Source: Verrucomicrobiota bacterium
GTDB taxonomy: Bacteria; Verrucomicrobiota; Verrucomicrobiia; Limisphaerales; UBA1100
Direction of reading: 5' to 3'
NCBI GenBank assembly: GCA_028872685.1
Contig: JAPKEI010000034.1
Span: 1-13,372, forward strand
Length of the DNA stretch: 13,372 nucleotides
Shown one piece after another: positions 1 through 7,971 of the stretch (the stretch's first letter is position 1; every line of letters begins with the position of its first letter). The notes beneath the pieces were generated by a model that did no database searches, was not told the DNA's origin, and saw only the letters and a list, made by a program, of their open reading frames with translations. The position numbers and the translations under genes are program-made.

Positions 1-3000
1 CTGCGCCACTGGATGCCTATGCTCAACACTCGAGCGGCATGGTTACTGGGCGCTGCGTTTTATTTGTATATGCCAGTCGCATCGATGACCAATCCACCCA
101 TGAATTGGGCCTATCCGCGCACAGAACAGGGCTTCAAACACGCCATCTCTCGCGGCCAGTACGACCGCATTGCGCCCTCTAATTTGACACGAATGTTTTA
201 CGATCGTAATTACGTTACGCCGGCACCCGGCACCCCGAGTCCGCGCACCCAATTTAACGGAGGCCAAGCCTACGTGTATCTTGAAGAAGCCGGCCAAGAA
301 TTTAGCAAAAGTTATTTGACACTGGCTTTTTTGCCAATGGTATTTCTACCGTGGATGGCCCTACGCGAACGGAGATGGATTGCCGCGCTCACGGGCATTT
401 TCATCTCATTCACCATTATACTAATTTTCCTGCTCAATCCAACGGCCGACGAGCAGAACCGGCATTTATATAAAGTATTTTTTACTGCCACACACATCTT
501 CATCGCGCTAGCCGCCGGATTAGGCGTGGCGATCATTGCTGCCACGCTGGCCACGCGGGATCGCCTACTTGCGGCCGGGTTGGCCGGATTCCTCTTTCTG
601 CTATGTATTTTGGAAATCTACGATTCCTTCATTATTTTTAAGGCCACAGACTTCATCATCCCGCAATCTGCTGCTGTGATTGGGCTGTCGCTCATTTCCC
701 TATTACTCCTCTGTGCTTTTGCTCGGCTAGCCGCGCCCGAATCGCTGCGCAACGGATTGCTGGTGCTGGCACTTGGGCTCATCGTTTTACTGCCAGTGCG
801 CCCGGCGCTTTCCAACTGGGCGACCAATGAACAGCGCGGTCATCTATTCGGATACTGGTACGGGCATGATATGTTTTCACCACCGTTCAAAATTTATCCA
901 GAAATGGACAAACACGCCATCTTGTTTGGTGGTACGGATCCGGGGCGGTTTGCGCCTACGTACATGATTTTTTGCGAGAGCTTCATGGCGGCCAAATATA
1001 AACGTGACAAGAAATTTGACCGACGGGATGTTTATATCATTACCCAAAACGCATTGGCCGATGGTACTTACCTGCAATACATCCGCGCCCATTACAACCG
1101 CAGCGCGCAGTTGGATGTCGATTTTTTCCGCAACATCGCCCACAAACTGGATCCGGATCAATCCGCAGCTAATGAAGGCAGAGAGAAAGCCCTCAAGCGA
1201 CGCGGCACGCTTTACTCTCTCGCCCTATTTGGATTCCTGCTGGGCGGGGTGATGCTCATTCACGCTTCAGTTTTGCGAAGGAACGAGAAGAACCGCCGCG
1301 AATCATTGGGGGCCGGACTTTGGGGGGGCACTGTCATCCTTGGATCACTGCTGCTTTTGCCGCCGCTGGCGCAATCTATGGCACTCAAGGCGGATGAGGT
1401 GTTCACCGGCATAGGACAAGCCGTTGAGGAATCCCGCCGCGCACGCGGAGTGTACCCCAAAAATGAAATCCATACGCCCTCAACTTTGGATAATCAAATT
1501 GCGTTCAACGATTACTTGCAGGATGCCATGCAGCGCATGGGGCGCGGACAACTCGCCCACAACGAAAATGTGACGCTTAATTACCCGTTCCAGTGCCTGG
1601 ACCCAACCTGTGGCACCCGCCAGCTCATTGCGATCGGACGGAACGAAATGCAAACATTCAAACGGGTGCAAGCACAAGGCGGTTTACCCTGTCCCAAATG
1701 CAATAAATTGATGCCCACCCCGCTCACCCCGCAAATGCAAGTGCGCGGCAATGGCTCGGTAATGGCAATCAACGCCCTCCTCACCAAAGTGATTTTCAAC
1801 ACCAATCCAGCGCACGAGTTTTATGTGGAAGAAAGTTTCCCGCTCCTGTGGATGTATCCATACATCACACCGCATGGCATTATCATGAAAATGGAGGCTG
1901 AACGGGAATTTGAAATCACCTCCATCAATCCCGCACCGTCGAACCTCGCCAACGCCACCGCACTAGTAAAGTTAGGCGATGAGCTGACATTGCGATCGGA
2001 GCCGGATCAAGATTCGGTGAAACCATTGGTCTCCGGAAAATATTTCGTGTCAGCAATGCAAACCAACGGTATGCCATCAGCCATCCGAGTTGAAGACGGC
2101 GGGCAGTTCGAATTAGCACCCCCAGAATTACTGTTTGTCACCAGCGAAAACAGCAACATCTCCCGAATCAAGGTGAAAATGAAGCGCATCCCCAACGCGG
2201 CCGCCTATCAAATCACCCACGCCGAAGTCGACCCAAGAATGACGGGATTGAATTTTAAGGTGAACGAAGTGCTGCAAGTTTTTGATCCCATTATTTCCGG
2301 CAGCTTACAAATCAAGCAAAGCGCCAAATTACGCGTGACTGAAATCAACGCACAAAGCGGCATTGCCCACGTGGAAATCATTCAGGGCGGACGATATATT
2401 CTGATGCCCCCACGCCACGTCAACCTCTACGCCCCCGATGGCACCCCGCTCCGCATGGAAATTCAATCGCAGCGAATCCCAAAACACACCGAGCTTTCCG
2501 AAGCAATGCTGGAGCGTGACCGGAAATTTTGGGATGAATACTCCAAACGGCTCATCGGCAACGTCATCAGCGCGGACATGTCAGTGAAGGCCATTTGCGA
2601 ATGGGTCGAGAAAACCCACCTCCGCCGCGACCTCAAGGGGTTCAATGGCGACCCGAGGTTTCTGCGCGACCAACAGGCCCAAAAAGGTTTTTCGAAGCTG
2701 CGCGGCTCCATCGGCAATATTTATGCCTGGCGCATGCGAATTTCACCCTTAGGCAGCGCGTTGCGAAAACGCTACGCACGCGAGGCAGAGTATGCCTATC
2801 GCCAAGCCTTTGCCTTTGGCCCCATCAGTCCCGAGGCCGTCATTCGCTATACAACTCTCCTCGGCGAACTGGGGCGGCATCGTGATGCCGTACATGTCAC
2901 CCTTACTTTCCGCAAATTGGACCCTTATTTTCCGCAAACCAGACAAATGATCGCGCAGGCACTCGAGCGCGAGATTGCCATTCACGCCGCCGCGCACGAA

Positions 3001-3558
3001 ATGGATAAAGCTTTGGAAGCTGCGGAATTTCTACAAAAATTGGTACCCAATCCGCGTTACAAACAATTGGTGGAAACGCTAAAAGACGCCATCAAGGCAA
3101 ACCAAATTTATCTCAACCGTTTCCAACGCGACCCCGGAAATGTAGAGCATTTTAACATGGCTGTGAATGTTGCCGTGCAATCACATAAACTGAATTTACT
3201 TCCGGCTTTGATCAAGCGGTTTAAATCCAAAATGGAACAAAACGAACGCAACCTCGCCGCCTTGGCGCGCGCTTATAATTATCTCGAAGATTATGAGAAC
3301 AAAGAGAAAGTTTATCAGGAAATGACCGCCCTCATCCCAAGCGACCCCGTGCCATGGTACGACCTGGCCAAAGTTCAAATGCGATTGAAAAAAACCAACG
3401 CCGCCGCCACTTCCCTCGCGCAATCGCTCACCCTTCATTCGCAATCCGCCGCCACTAATCGATATGATATTCCGGCATTCACCCGAACCAACATCACTTT
3501 AGGGCCCCTGCGAAAACGTCCGGAAATTCAGAAACTGCTGGAACCCAAAAAGGACTAG
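1..3558 (+). CDS. DUF2723/TMEM260-like polytopic membrane protein with C-terminal TPR region (5' partial)
   Basis: The frame is open to the left edge, so the true start and the N-terminal part of the DUF2723 domain are missing; about 1185 residues remain. Numbering from base 1, hydrophobic segments lie near 12-26, 105-121, 128-145, 161-182, 190-212, 222-241, 251-267, 404-422 and 439-454. The early motif ASMTNPPMNW and the later ALADGTYLQYIRAHYN and FYVEESFPLLWMYPY are the kind seen in bacterial DUF2723 proteins, relatives of the eukaryotic O-mannosyltransferase TMEM260; a glycosyltransferase role is family inference only. A four-cysteine zinc-ribbon-like unit (Cys532, 537, 564, 567) and two tandem divergent beta-type repeats (about 654-708 and 750-804) interrupt the region after the membrane part. 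Residues from about 917 to the end are helical with a TPR-like pattern. It converges on rsmE, sharing a CTAG stop. Family call fairly sure; substrate unknown. Confidence 0.8.
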   Translation: MRHWMPMLNTRAAWLLGAAFYLYMPVASMTNPPMNWAYPRTEQGFKHAISRGQYDRIAPSNLTRMFYDRNYVTPAPGTPSPRTQFNGGQAYVYLEEAGQEFSKSYLTLAFLPMVFLPWMALRERRWIAALTGIFISFTIILIFLLNPTADEQNRHLYKVFFTATHIFIALAAGLGVAIIAATLATRDRLLAAGLAGFLFLLCILEIYDSFIIFKATDFIIPQSAAVIGLSLISLLLLCAFARLAAPESLRNGLLVLALGLIVLLPVRPALSNWATNEQRGHLFGYWYGHDMFSPPFKIYPEMDKHAILFGGTDPGRFAPTYMIFCESFMAAKYKRDKKFDRRDVYIITQNALADGTYLQYIRAHYNRSAQLDVDFFRNIAHKLDPDQSAANEGREKALKRRGTLYSLALFGFLLGGVMLIHASVLRRNEKNRRESLGAGLWGGTVILGSLLLLPPLAQSMALKADEVFTGIGQAVEESRRARGVYPKNEIHTPSTLDNQIAFNDYLQDAMQRMGRGQLAHNENVTLNYPFQCLDPTCGTRQLIAIGRNEMQTFKRVQAQGGLPCPKCNKLMPTPLTPQMQVRGNGSVMAINALLTKVIFNTNPAHEFYVEESFPLLWMYPYITPHGIIMKMEAEREFEITSINPAPSNLANATALVKLGDELTLRSEPDQDSVKPLVSGKYFVSAMQTNGMPSAIRVEDGGQFELAPPELLFVTSENSNISRIKVKMKRIPNAAAYQITHAEVDPRMTGLNFKVNEVLQVFDPIISGSLQIKQSAKLRVTEINAQSGIAHVEIIQGGRYILMPPRHVNLYAPDGTPLRMEIQSQRIPKHTELSEAMLERDRKFWDEYSKRLIGNVISADMSVKAICEWVEKTHLRRDLKGFNGDPRFLRDQQAQKGFSKLRGSIGNIYAWRMRISPLGSALRKRYAREAEYAYRQAFAFGPISPEAVIRYTTLLGELGRHRDAVHVTLTFRKLDPYFPQTRQMIAQALEREIAIHAAAHEMDKALEAAEFLQKLVPNPRYKQLVETLKDAIKANQIYLNRFQRDPGNVEHFNMAVNVAVQSHKLNLLPALIKRFKSKMEQNERNLAALARAYNYLEDYENKEKVYQEMTALIPSDPVPWYDLAKVQMRLKKTNAAATSLAQSLTLHSQSAATNRYDIPAFTRTNITLGPLRKRPEIQKLLEPKKD

Positions 3559-4307
3559 CCCGCGCGCGGGGCTTGCATGTCGTAGTTCAGTACCGAAAGG
3601 CAATAGAGCGCTGCGGTCTCACTGCGCAGGATTGCGCGGCCAAGCGTGATAGGATGCGCGCCGGCGGATGAAATCTCATTCCCCTCCTCCGGAGTGAAAT
3701 CACCTTCCGGCCCAATCCAAATGCCAATGGAATCAGGCTTCGAGCCGTGTTCGGTTTCGTATTCGGAAATGTACTCACGCGGATGACGCGTGCGGCCCTG
3801 CAAACTGGCAATCAAAGGCAAATCAAACACCTCGCCACGCGCAAGAAATTCACGCGGCGTCACCGGCGGTTCAATCACCGGCAACCACGGGCTGCCGCAT
3901 TGCTTGATGGAATCAATCGCAATCGAGCGCCATTTCCCCACCTTCGCTGCGCCATCCTCCACCTGCGCCACTGAACGTCCCGCCGCCAAGGTCACCACCC
4001 GATGCACGCACAGCTCGGTGGCTTTTTGGATGATGAAATCCATCGACTTCCCCTTCGTTATCGCCTGCAACAACGTGATGCGATACGGCAATGGTTCGAT
4101 GCGGTTTTTCTGCTGGACCGTCAGCCTCGTGGACCGCTTGTCCACTGTGGCCGCCGTGCACATAAACTCATTCCCTGCTCCATCGAGCACGGCTACCCGC
4201 TCGCCTTCACGCACTCGCAGCACGATAGCGGCATGATGGCTTTCGCGCTCATCGAGCGTCAGGTCGCCTTCGGTCACGCGTTCGGGCGAGAGATAAAAAC
4301 GGTGCAT
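3555..4307 (-). CDS. rsmE: RsmE, 16S rRNA (uracil1498-N3)-methyltransferase
   Basis: Methylates N3 of U1498 in 16S rRNA using S-adenosylmethionine, a late 30S modification in the cytoplasm. The 250-residue length is normal for the family. The N-terminal PUA-like part contains the ESHHAAIVLRVREGE segment (about 22-36). The C-terminal SPOUT knot carries the SAM-binding loop IGPEGDFTPEE (about 198-208) and the closing motif LGRAILRSETA (about 222-232), both hallmarks of RsmE. It is the last gene of the aspS-grpE-dnaJ-rsmE operon. Its ATG shares one base with the TGA of dnaJ (TGATG), which points to coupled re-initiation and fixes the start. Its stop overlaps the stop of the convergent DUF2723-like gene in one CTAG. 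Confidence 0.95.
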   Translation of the reverse strand: MHRFYLSPERVTEGDLTLDERESHHAAIVLRVREGERVAVLDGAGNEFMCTAATVDKRSTRLTVQQKNRIEPLPYRITLLQAITKGKSMDFIIQKATELCVHRVVTLAAGRSVAQVEDGAAKVGKWRSIAIDSIKQCGSPWLPVIEPPVTPREFLARGEVFDLPLIASLQGRTRHPREYISEYETEHGSKPDSIGIWIGPEGDFTPEEGNEISSAGAHPITLGRAILRSETAALYCLSVLNYDMQAPRAG

Positions 4308-5452
4308 CAGCTGAAAAGGTTCCGGGCTTTATCGAGAAACCCTTTGCTCTGCGGATTCACGTCATCCCCGCAAAGGTCTGCGAATTCCTGCAACTTGGCT
4401 TTCTGTTCTTTGTTGAGGCGCGCGGGCACTTCCACACTCACGCGCACATTGAGATCACCTGTGCCGTAACCCTGCAAATTTTTCACACCTCGGCCCTTGA
4501 GGCGAAAAGTGGTCCCTGTTTGCGTGCTCGCGGGAATCTTAATGCTCGCGCTGCCGGTGAGCGTGGGCACTTTCAACTCTCCCCCCAACGCGGCCGTCAC
4601 AAAACTAATCGGCACTTCACAGATTAGATCATCCTCTTCCCTATCGAAAATCTCATGCGGTCGCACATGGAGCACCACGTATAAATCTCCACTCGGACCG
4701 CCCCGTAAACCCGCCTCGCCATTGCCGCCACTGCGCAAACGTGTTCCGCTGTTCACCCCTTCGGGCACTTTCAGCGTGATGCTGCTTTTCTTTTCGTTGC
4801 GCCCACCGCCCCGACAATCGCGGCAAGGCTTCTCCAAAACTGTGCCCAACCCGTCACAGTGCGGGCAGGTCTGTTGCATCCGGAAAAATCCACGCTGCGC
4901 CACCACCTGTCCTTGCCCGTTGCAAGTACCGCAGCGTTTGCGACCACTACCGGAAGCCGCACCAGTGCCATCGCATTTTGCGCATCCATCAAGTTTGGTA
5001 ATGGTGATTTTCTTTTCGCAGCCGAGCACTGCATCTTCAAAATCAACTTCCATATCGTAGCGCAAATCCGCGCCGCGCTGGACACCACTGGGATCGCGTT
5101 GCTGCCCCCCGCCACCGAAAAGTTGATCGAAAACCCCACTGCCGCCGCCGCCACCGAAGACTTGATTAAACAGATCTGATGCATCCACGCCGCCGTGAAA
5201 TCCACCACCACCACCACCGCTCGGGCCCTCAAACGCGGCGTGGCCCATCTGGTCATAAGCAGCTTTTTTCTGATCGTCGCTGAGCACCTCGTAAGCTTCG
5301 CCGACTTCCTTGAATTTATCCTCAGCACTTTTGTCATCCGGGTTTTTGTCCGGATGAAATTTCACCGCCTGTTTACGATAAGCCTTTTTAATCTCGCTCG
5401 CCTCAGCTTCTTTGCCCACGCCGAGCACTTTGTAATAATCGCGCTTAGCCAT
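4307..5452 (-). CDS. dnaJ: DnaJ, Hsp40 co-chaperone
   Basis: Type I DnaJ of 381 residues, which delivers unfolded clients to DnaK and stimulates its ATPase. The J-domain (about 1-70) has the essential HPD at 33-35. A Gly/Phe-rich linker follows (about 76-118) with long glycine runs. The zinc-binding region holds all four CxxCxGxG motifs: CAKCDGTG (157), CGTCNGQG (174), CPHCDGLG (196) and CRDCRGGG (210). Two beta-rich C-terminal client-binding domains complete a normal architecture. The start overlaps the grpE stop (TAATG), with a modest GGAAAG purine tract upstream. No dnaK is adjacent; the dnaJ-rsmE linkage resembles the Firmicutes hrcA-grpE-dnaK-dnaJ-prmA-rsmE cluster with genes missing. 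Confidence 0.97.
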   Translation of the reverse strand: MAKRDYYKVLGVGKEAEASEIKKAYRKQAVKFHPDKNPDDKSAEDKFKEVGEAYEVLSDDQKKAAYDQMGHAAFEGPSGGGGGGFHGGVDASDLFNQVFGGGGGSGVFDQLFGGGGQQRDPSGVQRGADLRYDMEVDFEDAVLGCEKKITITKLDGCAKCDGTGAASGSGRKRCGTCNGQGQVVAQRGFFRMQQTCPHCDGLGTVLEKPCRDCRGGGRNEKKSSITLKVPEGVNSGTRLRSGGNGEAGLRGGPSGDLYVVLHVRPHEIFDREEDDLICEVPISFVTAALGGELKVPTLTGSASIKIPASTQTGTTFRLKGRGVKNLQGYGTGDLNVRVSVEVPARLNKEQKAKLQEFADLCGDDVNPQSKGFLDKARNLFS

Positions 5453-6057
5453 TAGCTTTCCGTGGACTCAACTTCCACAACCGGCGCGGCGGCCACGATC
5501 ACGCGGGCGGGGCGCACGAGACGATCACTAAGTTTGTAACCACGTTGCACTTGTTGCAGCACGGTACCTTCCTCCGCCTCATCGGTGTGTTTTCGGGAAA
5601 TGGCCTCGTGCAGGTTGGGGTCAAACGTCTCGCCCAACGCATCCACCGGCTCCACACCGGATTCCTTGAGCACGCCGAGGAGTTGATCATAAATCATCTG
5701 CACCCCATCACGAATTGCCGGATCAGCATCGCCCGCAGCAACGAGTGCCATCTCAAAATTGTCCAGCACCGGCAGCAGTTTTTCCAGCAACCCTTGGTTG
5801 GCAAACTGGCGCGCCTCATCCTTTTCGCGTTGAGAGCGCTTGCGGAAATTTTCAAGGTCGGCTGCTTGCCTCACGAGCCGATCGTTGAGGTCATCGATCA
5901 TCGCCTGCGCCTCCTTCATCGTTTTAGGGCCAACGGGTTCACTTTCCTCATAAGCCTCCGCCGCAGCCTTTTCAGCAAGTCGCTTTTCCAGCGTAGTCAT
6001 CTCCGGTTGCTCAGCGGATTGCTTGTCTTTTTTCTTTCCCATATTCCAGAATTTCAT
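5452..6057 (-). CDS. grpE: GrpE, nucleotide exchange factor for DnaK
   Basis: 201-residue GrpE, the cytoplasmic exchange factor that releases ADP from DnaK. A charged, Lys/Glu-rich N-terminus (about 1-50) leads into the long dimerising helix containing LENFRKRSQREKDEA. The beta-wing domain follows with GETFDPNLHEAISR and ends in the typical LVRPARVIVA segment. The ATG overlaps the TGA of aspS as ATGA, supporting the start at 6057; a second in-frame ATG five codons on (6042) gives MGKKKDKQ and cannot be excluded. No clear Shine-Dalgarno precedes either. Cotranscribed with aspS, dnaJ and rsmE. No heat-shock operator such as CIRCE was seen upstream of the operon. Confidence 0.95.
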   Translation of the reverse strand: MKFWNMGKKKDKQSAEQPEMTTLEKRLAEKAAAEAYEESEPVGPKTMKEAQAMIDDLNDRLVRQAADLENFRKRSQREKDEARQFANQGLLEKLLPVLDNFEMALVAAGDADPAIRDGVQMIYDQLLGVLKESGVEPVDALGETFDPNLHEAISRKHTDEAEEGTVLQQVQRGYKLSDRLVRPARVIVAAAPVVEVESTES

Positions 6058-7856
6058 TCGGCTTGTTTGGCCACTTTCAAATCAATATGTAAATCGCGCA
6101 ATTGCTTTACTTCCACTGCCGCCGGACTGTCGGTCATCAGACAGGAACCTTTGGCCGTCTTGGGAAACGCAATCACATCGCGAATACTATCCGCGCCACA
6201 CAGCAGCGCGATCAAGCGGTCAAAACCCAGCGCAATGCCGCCATGCGGAGGGCATCCGTATTTAAAAGCTTCGAGCATATAACCAAAACGCGCCTGCGTG
6301 ACTTCCGGCGACAGCTTAAGCAAATCTTCAAAAATAGTTTTCTGCAATTCCGGCTGATGAATCCGAATAGAACCACCGCCCAATTCCACGCCGTTGACCA
6401 CAACATCATAATGCTGACCTCGCACGTTCTTCGGATCGCTCTGAAGTTTGTCCGCGTCTTCCTGTACTGGCGAGGTGAAGGGGTGGTGACTGGAAAACCA
6501 ACGATCCATTTCGCGATCAAACGCCAGCAGCGGAAACTCAATCACCCACAGGAAATTGAATTGATCCGCCGGAATCTCAAGCTTACCCATTTCCACGAGT
6601 TTACCCGCGGCGTATTGGCGAATGCGCCCGAGGATTTCACAGGCGTTGAGCCATTCATCAGCAGCGAATAAAATAAGGTCACCCTCCTCGACGTCAAGTT
6701 TTTCGGTTAACGCCGCCTTCTCGGCGTCGCTAAAAAATTTCACAATCGGTGATTTCCATTCACCATTTTCCACTTTGATGAATGCAAGCCCCTTCGCACC
6801 GAGGCCCTTGGCGATTTCGCTCATTGCCTCCATTTGGCCCTGCGTAACGCAGGCGAAGCCCTTGGCATTGATGGCTTTCACCACCCCACCCCGCTCCACC
6901 GCACCACTGAACACCTTGAACCCGCTCGCGGCGAAATCCTCCGTGAAATCCGCAATCTCCATCGCGTAGCGTGTGTCAGGCTTGTCGCTGCCATAGCGAT
7001 TCATCACCTCGCGATATGGAATCCGCGGGAACGGTGTGGGAACGTCGTAGTCGAGTGCGGTTTTCCAAATCGTTTTCAACAAACCCTCGATGAGCGCATA
7101 AATATCTTCGCGATCGATGAAAGACATTTCAATATCGATCTGTGTGAATTCCGGCTGGCGATCGGCGCGCAAGTCCTCATCCCGATAACACCGTGCGAGT
7201 TGAAAATATTTATCCACCCCCGCGCACATCAGCACTTGTTTGAACTGCTGCGGCGACTGCGGCAGCGCATAAAATTCACCGGGAGAGATGCGGCTGGGCA
7301 CGAGAAATTCACGTGCGCCCTCGGGCGTAGACTTAAACAGCGTGGGGGTTTCCACTTCCAAAAACCCCTCGTCATCCATAAACACACGTGTGGCGGTGGC
7401 CACCTTACTCCGCAGCCGAAGGTTGCGCGCCATCTCCGGACGGCGCAAATCGAGGTAGCGATACTGCAAACGTAGCTCCTCATTCACCTTGGCCGCCGCC
7501 TCGGGGTCATCGATTTGAAAAGGCAAAACCGCCGCGGCGTTGTGCACCTCCATCACGGCCGCCACGATCTCGATTTGGCCGGTTGAAATTTTGGGATTCT
7601 CTGTATCATCGGGCCGTTGACGAACTTTGCCGGAGACACTGATGACGCTTTCGCTGTGCAGTTTGCCCGCCGATTCCACCACGACCGGGTCGGTTTCTTG
7701 CGGATCAAAGACCAGTTGCGTGCGGCCTTCGCGATCGCGCACGTCGATAAAAATCACCCCGCCCAAGTCTCGGCGTGAGTGCACCCAACCCGAAAGCGTG
7801 GACTCTTGGCCGGCGTTTTCCAGCCGTAATTCGTTGCAATGATGCGTTCGTTTCAT
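6054..7856 (-). CDS. aspS: AspRS, aspartyl-tRNA synthetase
   Basis: Class IIb synthetase that charges tRNA-Asp with aspartate. From the ATG at 7856 it is 600 residues, the usual bacterial-type length with the GAD insertion (about 283-410). The N-terminal OB-fold anticodon domain has SGWVHSRRDLGGVIFIDVRD (22-41). Class II motifs: motif 1 GFLEVETPTL (164-173), motif 2 FQLARCYRDEDLRADRQPEFTQ split over 218-239, motif 3 GGIALGFDRL (539-548), then FPKT (564-567). Leu31, in RRDLG, is the residue found in tRNA-Asp-discriminating enzymes, whereas the non-discriminating Pseudomonas enzyme has His there; specificity is therefore inferred to be strict. I chose ATG 7856 over an in-frame TTG at 7868 because a GGGGGA ribosome site sits 4 bases before it and the N-terminus then matches the family. 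First gene of the operon. Confidence 0.96.
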   Translation of the reverse strand: MKRTHHCNELRLENAGQESTLSGWVHSRRDLGGVIFIDVRDREGRTQLVFDPQETDPVVVESAGKLHSESVISVSGKVRQRPDDTENPKISTGQIEIVAAVMEVHNAAAVLPFQIDDPEAAAKVNEELRLQYRYLDLRRPEMARNLRLRSKVATATRVFMDDEGFLEVETPTLFKSTPEGAREFLVPSRISPGEFYALPQSPQQFKQVLMCAGVDKYFQLARCYRDEDLRADRQPEFTQIDIEMSFIDREDIYALIEGLLKTIWKTALDYDVPTPFPRIPYREVMNRYGSDKPDTRYAMEIADFTEDFAASGFKVFSGAVERGGVVKAINAKGFACVTQGQMEAMSEIAKGLGAKGLAFIKVENGEWKSPIVKFFSDAEKAALTEKLDVEEGDLILFAADEWLNACEILGRIRQYAAGKLVEMGKLEIPADQFNFLWVIEFPLLAFDREMDRWFSSHHPFTSPVQEDADKLQSDPKNVRGQHYDVVVNGVELGGGSIRIHQPELQKTIFEDLLKLSPEVTQARFGYMLEAFKYGCPPHGGIALGFDRLIALLCGADSIRDVIAFPKTAKGSCLMTDSPAAVEVKQLRDLHIDLKVAKQAE

Positions 7857-7860
7857 GAAT

Positions 7861-7866
7861 TCCCCC
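7861..7866 (-). promoter_or_regulatory. Shine-Dalgarno site of aspS
   Basis: On the minus strand GGGGGA lies 4 bases before the ATG at 7856. It decides the aspS start against the in-frame TTG at 7868, which would lie upstream of this site. It is the clearest Shine-Dalgarno in the window; most other genes here have none or are coupled to the preceding gene. Confidence 0.6.
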
Positions 7867-7892
7867 AACGCCCTTGGGCGAAATGGAGGCGG

Positions 7893-7920
7893 ATAATGCC
7901 CGAAAATCTTAAAAAATCAA
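7893..7920 (-). promoter_or_regulatory. Possible sigma70-type promoter of the aspS operon
   Basis: Minus-strand TTGATT (7915-7920) and CATTAT (7893-7898), separated by 16 bases, each match 4 of 6 consensus positions. A start near 7886 would give a leader of about 30 bases. The 115-base gap between the FG-GAP gene and aspS is AT-rich here. The match is weak; read-through from the upstream gene is possible because no terminator is seen between them. Confidence 0.3.
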
Positions 7921-7971
7921 ATAAATTCCCAGAATCTAGTTCGGAAGATGATTGAATCCACTAAATCCTAT

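Noticed and set aside
5090..5235. GC-rich run of CCACCGCC-like units that looks like a simple repeat
   Set aside because: It is the Gly/Phe-rich linker of dnaJ read on the other strand, normal for the family.
5545..6282. Long plus-strand open frame (245 codons) over grpE and the end of aspS
   Set aside because: It is antisense to two certain genes and its product is His/Leu/Arg-rich with no recognisable domain; it is a shadow of GC-rich coding sequence.
7857..7971. Search for a CIRCE heat-shock operator ahead of the aspS-grpE-dnaJ-rsmE operon
   Set aside because: No TTAGCACTC/GAGTGCTAA inverted repeat or similar element is present in this gap.
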